Assembly: GCA_023052935.1 (NCBI GenBank)
Contig: CM041294.1
Span: 14,495,791 to 14,559,790 of the forward strand
DNA from: Piezodorus guildinii
Taxonomy: Eukaryota; Arthropoda; Insecta; Hemiptera; Pentatomidae
Direction of reading: 5' to 3'
DNA: 64,000 nt
The notes under the pieces are model-generated. The model did no database searches. It saw nothing but the letters and a program-made list of their open reading frames with translations, and was not told where the DNA came from. Every line of letters starts with the position of its first letter. Position 1 is the stretch's first letter. Positions 62,112 through 64,000 of this stretch are shown one piece after another. The translations under genes were made by a program, and so were the position numbers.

Positions 62112-62452
62112 TTAAACATCATTTTGGATAGAAAGCATATTTCCCATCATATTAGATAAATCCTGTTCAATTTCTTTATTTGGTTTTGCATCTTTAACAT
62201 TCCCTTTAAGACTAACTTCCAAGATCGCTAGTTTCATGATCTTCAATTTCGCATGAAGGATGTTCTTTCTACTTTTAAGAAGTTGTAATCTTTGTTTTGC
62301 CTTAAGTATTTCATCTGAAAAATCATTTAAACATAAATGAAATGAGAATTTATACAATATAAATGGGATTTAGTTATATGTCCTTTACAGTCAAGTTTGC
62401 GGATTTGGGTTTCAGCATCTTTTAATGTTTCTTTAATTTGTGAACACTTCAT
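62112..62452 (-). CDS. Small coiled-coil protein, 88 aa, two exons, unknown function
   Basis: Exons 62452-62389 and 62314-62112 joined at AG/GT borders with phase kept; 88 residues. The protein begins MKCSQIKETLKDAETQIRKL and continues YEILKAKQRLQLLKSRKN, ending NMMGNMLSIQNDV. Residues 3-60 are almost entirely charged or hydrophobic in helical heptad-like spacing, suggesting a coiled coil; no cysteine motif, signal peptide or membrane segment is seen. I do not recognise the family; small subunits of kinetochore, centrosome or BLOC-type complexes look like this, but that is only analogy. It is transcribed divergently from the NUDT3-like gene, with 816 bp between start codons, so the two may share a promoter region. 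Further upstream exons cannot be excluded. Confidence 0.65.
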
Positions 62453-63268
62453 ATTTACCCTACACCTATATAGACGACAAAAAGAGATATAAAGAGGTAA
62501 ATAGATACTTTATTTTTAATAATCACAATTCAGTTGATACAACTGTCAATGTCAAATAACTTAAACAAAATCGTAGGTTAGATTACTTAATAGATATGAG
62601 GTTACTATTTTCAGGTTATGGAATCAATGTATTTGTAATTTTGATCGCATTGATTAATTAAAAGAGATAAAAATTTAGTTTATTAATGAAAAATTTGGTA
62701 TTTTAGTTATTTAAAATTATATTTCGATCATTAGCCTGTTACTTGATTTTAAAACGTAATTTATTAACATGTCATTTTTCGACTTATAATATATTCATTA
62801 TAAAAAAATGGTAATAAATTTTCGTAGTATAGTTTTGTTTAAATAAGTTATAGATAGTGATAAAAATCAAAGCCAGTGCCTCTTGTGGATTTGCTTTGTT
62901 GTTGTTCTAGAATCAGCTGTTGAGGGTCAGTTTTCCATTCGTTCATGATCTGTCGAGAGTACAACATGGACGCTCTTGTGCCGCTTAATAACTCGTAGTC
63001 TTCATTGCGAGGGTGCTGTTACCAGTGCTCAGTTGTATATTTTAAATATTTGTCTTAGTATTTCAATTGCAGAGATACTATTTTTCTATTTGGAAATGGA
63101 GTTCCTTTTTATTTGAAAAGCCAGTTTTGTTTATATAGAATGGCGGTCATTTGTGGATTTACGTGATCTAGTTGGTTTCCAGTCCTTTAATGTTGTTTTA
63201 GTTCTTTATATTTTACCCCGTCTAAATTTTAACTTTTTTTAATTTACCTGAATCTTGAAGTGTATAAA
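62453..63268. promoter_or_regulatory. Divergent promoter / 5' UTR interval with three short upstream ORFs
   Basis: This interval separates two divergent start codons. It is more GC-rich at 62870-63050 than its flanks, fitting a promoter/5' UTR. On the + strand three short upstream ORFs precede the NUDT3-like ATG: 62966-62998 (10 codons plus stop), 63096-63116 and 63140-63166. They matter only if the transcript starts before them and no 5' UTR intron removes them. No clear TATA box was identified. Confidence 0.5.
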
Positions 63269-63367
63269 ATGGTGAAAGAAAAGCCAGGCTCGACTCGGAT
63301 TTATGATCAGGATGGTTTCAGAAGACGTGCGGCATGCATTTGTGTTAAAAGTGAATCTGAAAATGAG
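63269..63367 (+). CDS. Diphosphoinositol polyphosphate phosphohydrolase (NUDT3/Aps family), first coding exon
   Basis: 33 residues starting MVKEKPGSTRIYDQDGFRRR and ending ESENE, then GTAACG. The pattern TRxYDxDGF(R/K)(R/K)RAACxCxxSESE is the conserved start of DIPP enzymes (human NUDT3/NUDT4, Drosophila Aps), just before the first strand of the Nudix fold. The Nudix box itself must be in later exons; no candidate was seen in 63368-64000, which is intron. DIPPs cleave the diphosphate of IP7/IP8 and diadenosine polyphosphates and also act on mRNA caps. The ATG is preceded by three short upstream ORFs. The window also encodes an IP6K, the enzyme producing its substrate. Confidence 0.88.
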
Positions 63368-64000
63368 GTAACGTACCAAGCGATTTTTCACAATTTCAAT
63401 TTATTTCATAATTAATATGTATTTATTTATACTTTGAATTGACTTTTTGTAAGTTTTTGCTGAATGGTATAATACCATGTTAGCCATTTTTTCTTCATTG
63501 CAATATTTTATTAATCAGTGTTAAATACTTTTATTTATACATTTTGAATAGATTCGTGCATATTAACTTTGTCTAAGCTTATATTTGTATTAATGCATGG
63601 TTTGATTTTGCTTATTATAGTTTATTTAGAACAGATATTACCGTATTCTGGTCATTACATCTGTTATTATTATATTTACGAATCATTCATGTTATTTTAT
63701 TGTTTTTATGTATATAGATAACTCATGCACATAATCTATACATATTCCTCTACTAAATTTATTATTCACATATTTAAGGCTTTATTTATAAGTTATTAAT
63801 CCATGGTTTGGTTAAAAAAAAAAAAAAAAAACTTTGCTAAACAAAAGCAAAAATAATTATTGCAGTCATAATTTTTTTTTTCCTGATATAGTTTTTTATA
63901 ACTTTTTAAGAAGTGATAAGAAGAGTTTGGTTAATAATTGGTATATAACATACACTTTCATAACCACTTGTTAAATTTATAATTTTTATTTTTGTTTCCA

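Noticed and set aside
1..64000. CRISPR arrays, rRNA genes, operons, bacterial signals
   Set aside because: No regularly spaced repeats, rRNA signatures or operon-like coding were seen; this is animal nuclear DNA.

Overview
This 64 kb window is AT-rich, intron-containing nuclear DNA from an animal, most likely an insect. Coding exons are short, have GT/AG borders and are separated by introns and spacers filled with transposons. The gene set (a ciliary transition-zone protein, a Brix ribosome-assembly factor, two inositol-pyrophosphate enzymes) is pan-animal. The repeat load (mariner and Tc1 elements, Jockey-type and I-type LINEs, tRNA-derived SINEs, a small LTR element) is arthropod-like. The species cannot be named from the sequence.

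Region 1 (1-22 kb, + strand): the last 16 coding exons (901 residues) of CC2D2A, a scaffold of the MKS module at the ciliary transition zone. Its 8.5 kb intron (8845-17314) holds an intact, intronless 615-codon gene on the same strand that I do not recognise. Its last introns carry a 5'-truncated Jockey-type LINE and a complete small LTR retroelement.

Region 2 (22-33 kb, + strand): LINE, SINE and Tc1 remnants, then RPF1, the Brix-domain factor for 60S ribosome assembly, in six exons (316 aa). A degenerate Tc1 element ends 178 bp before its start codon.

Region 3 (33-49 kb): a long-terminal-repeat foldback element broken by a mariner, a second mariner, a SINE nested in a palindrome and an I-type LINE tail. 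On the - strand is a complete eight-exon inositol hexakisphosphate kinase gene (IP6K, 429 aa; 48596 down to 43923). The AT-rich tract below it may include its 3' UTR.

Region 4 (49-62 kb): no host gene seen. It holds a very young LTR element inserted in a (TA)n tract, palindromic repeats, helentron-like repeats and two unrelated mariner lineages.

Region 5 (62-64 kb): a two-exon gene for an 88-residue coiled-coil protein (- strand). It stands head-to-head with the first coding exon of a diphosphoinositol polyphosphate phosphohydrolase (NUDT3/Aps family, + strand), which runs out of the window. The kinase that makes inositol pyrophosphates and the hydrolase that removes them thus lie about 15 kb apart in divergent orientation.

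All exon joins were checked by hand for reading-phase continuity; none was tested against transcripts.
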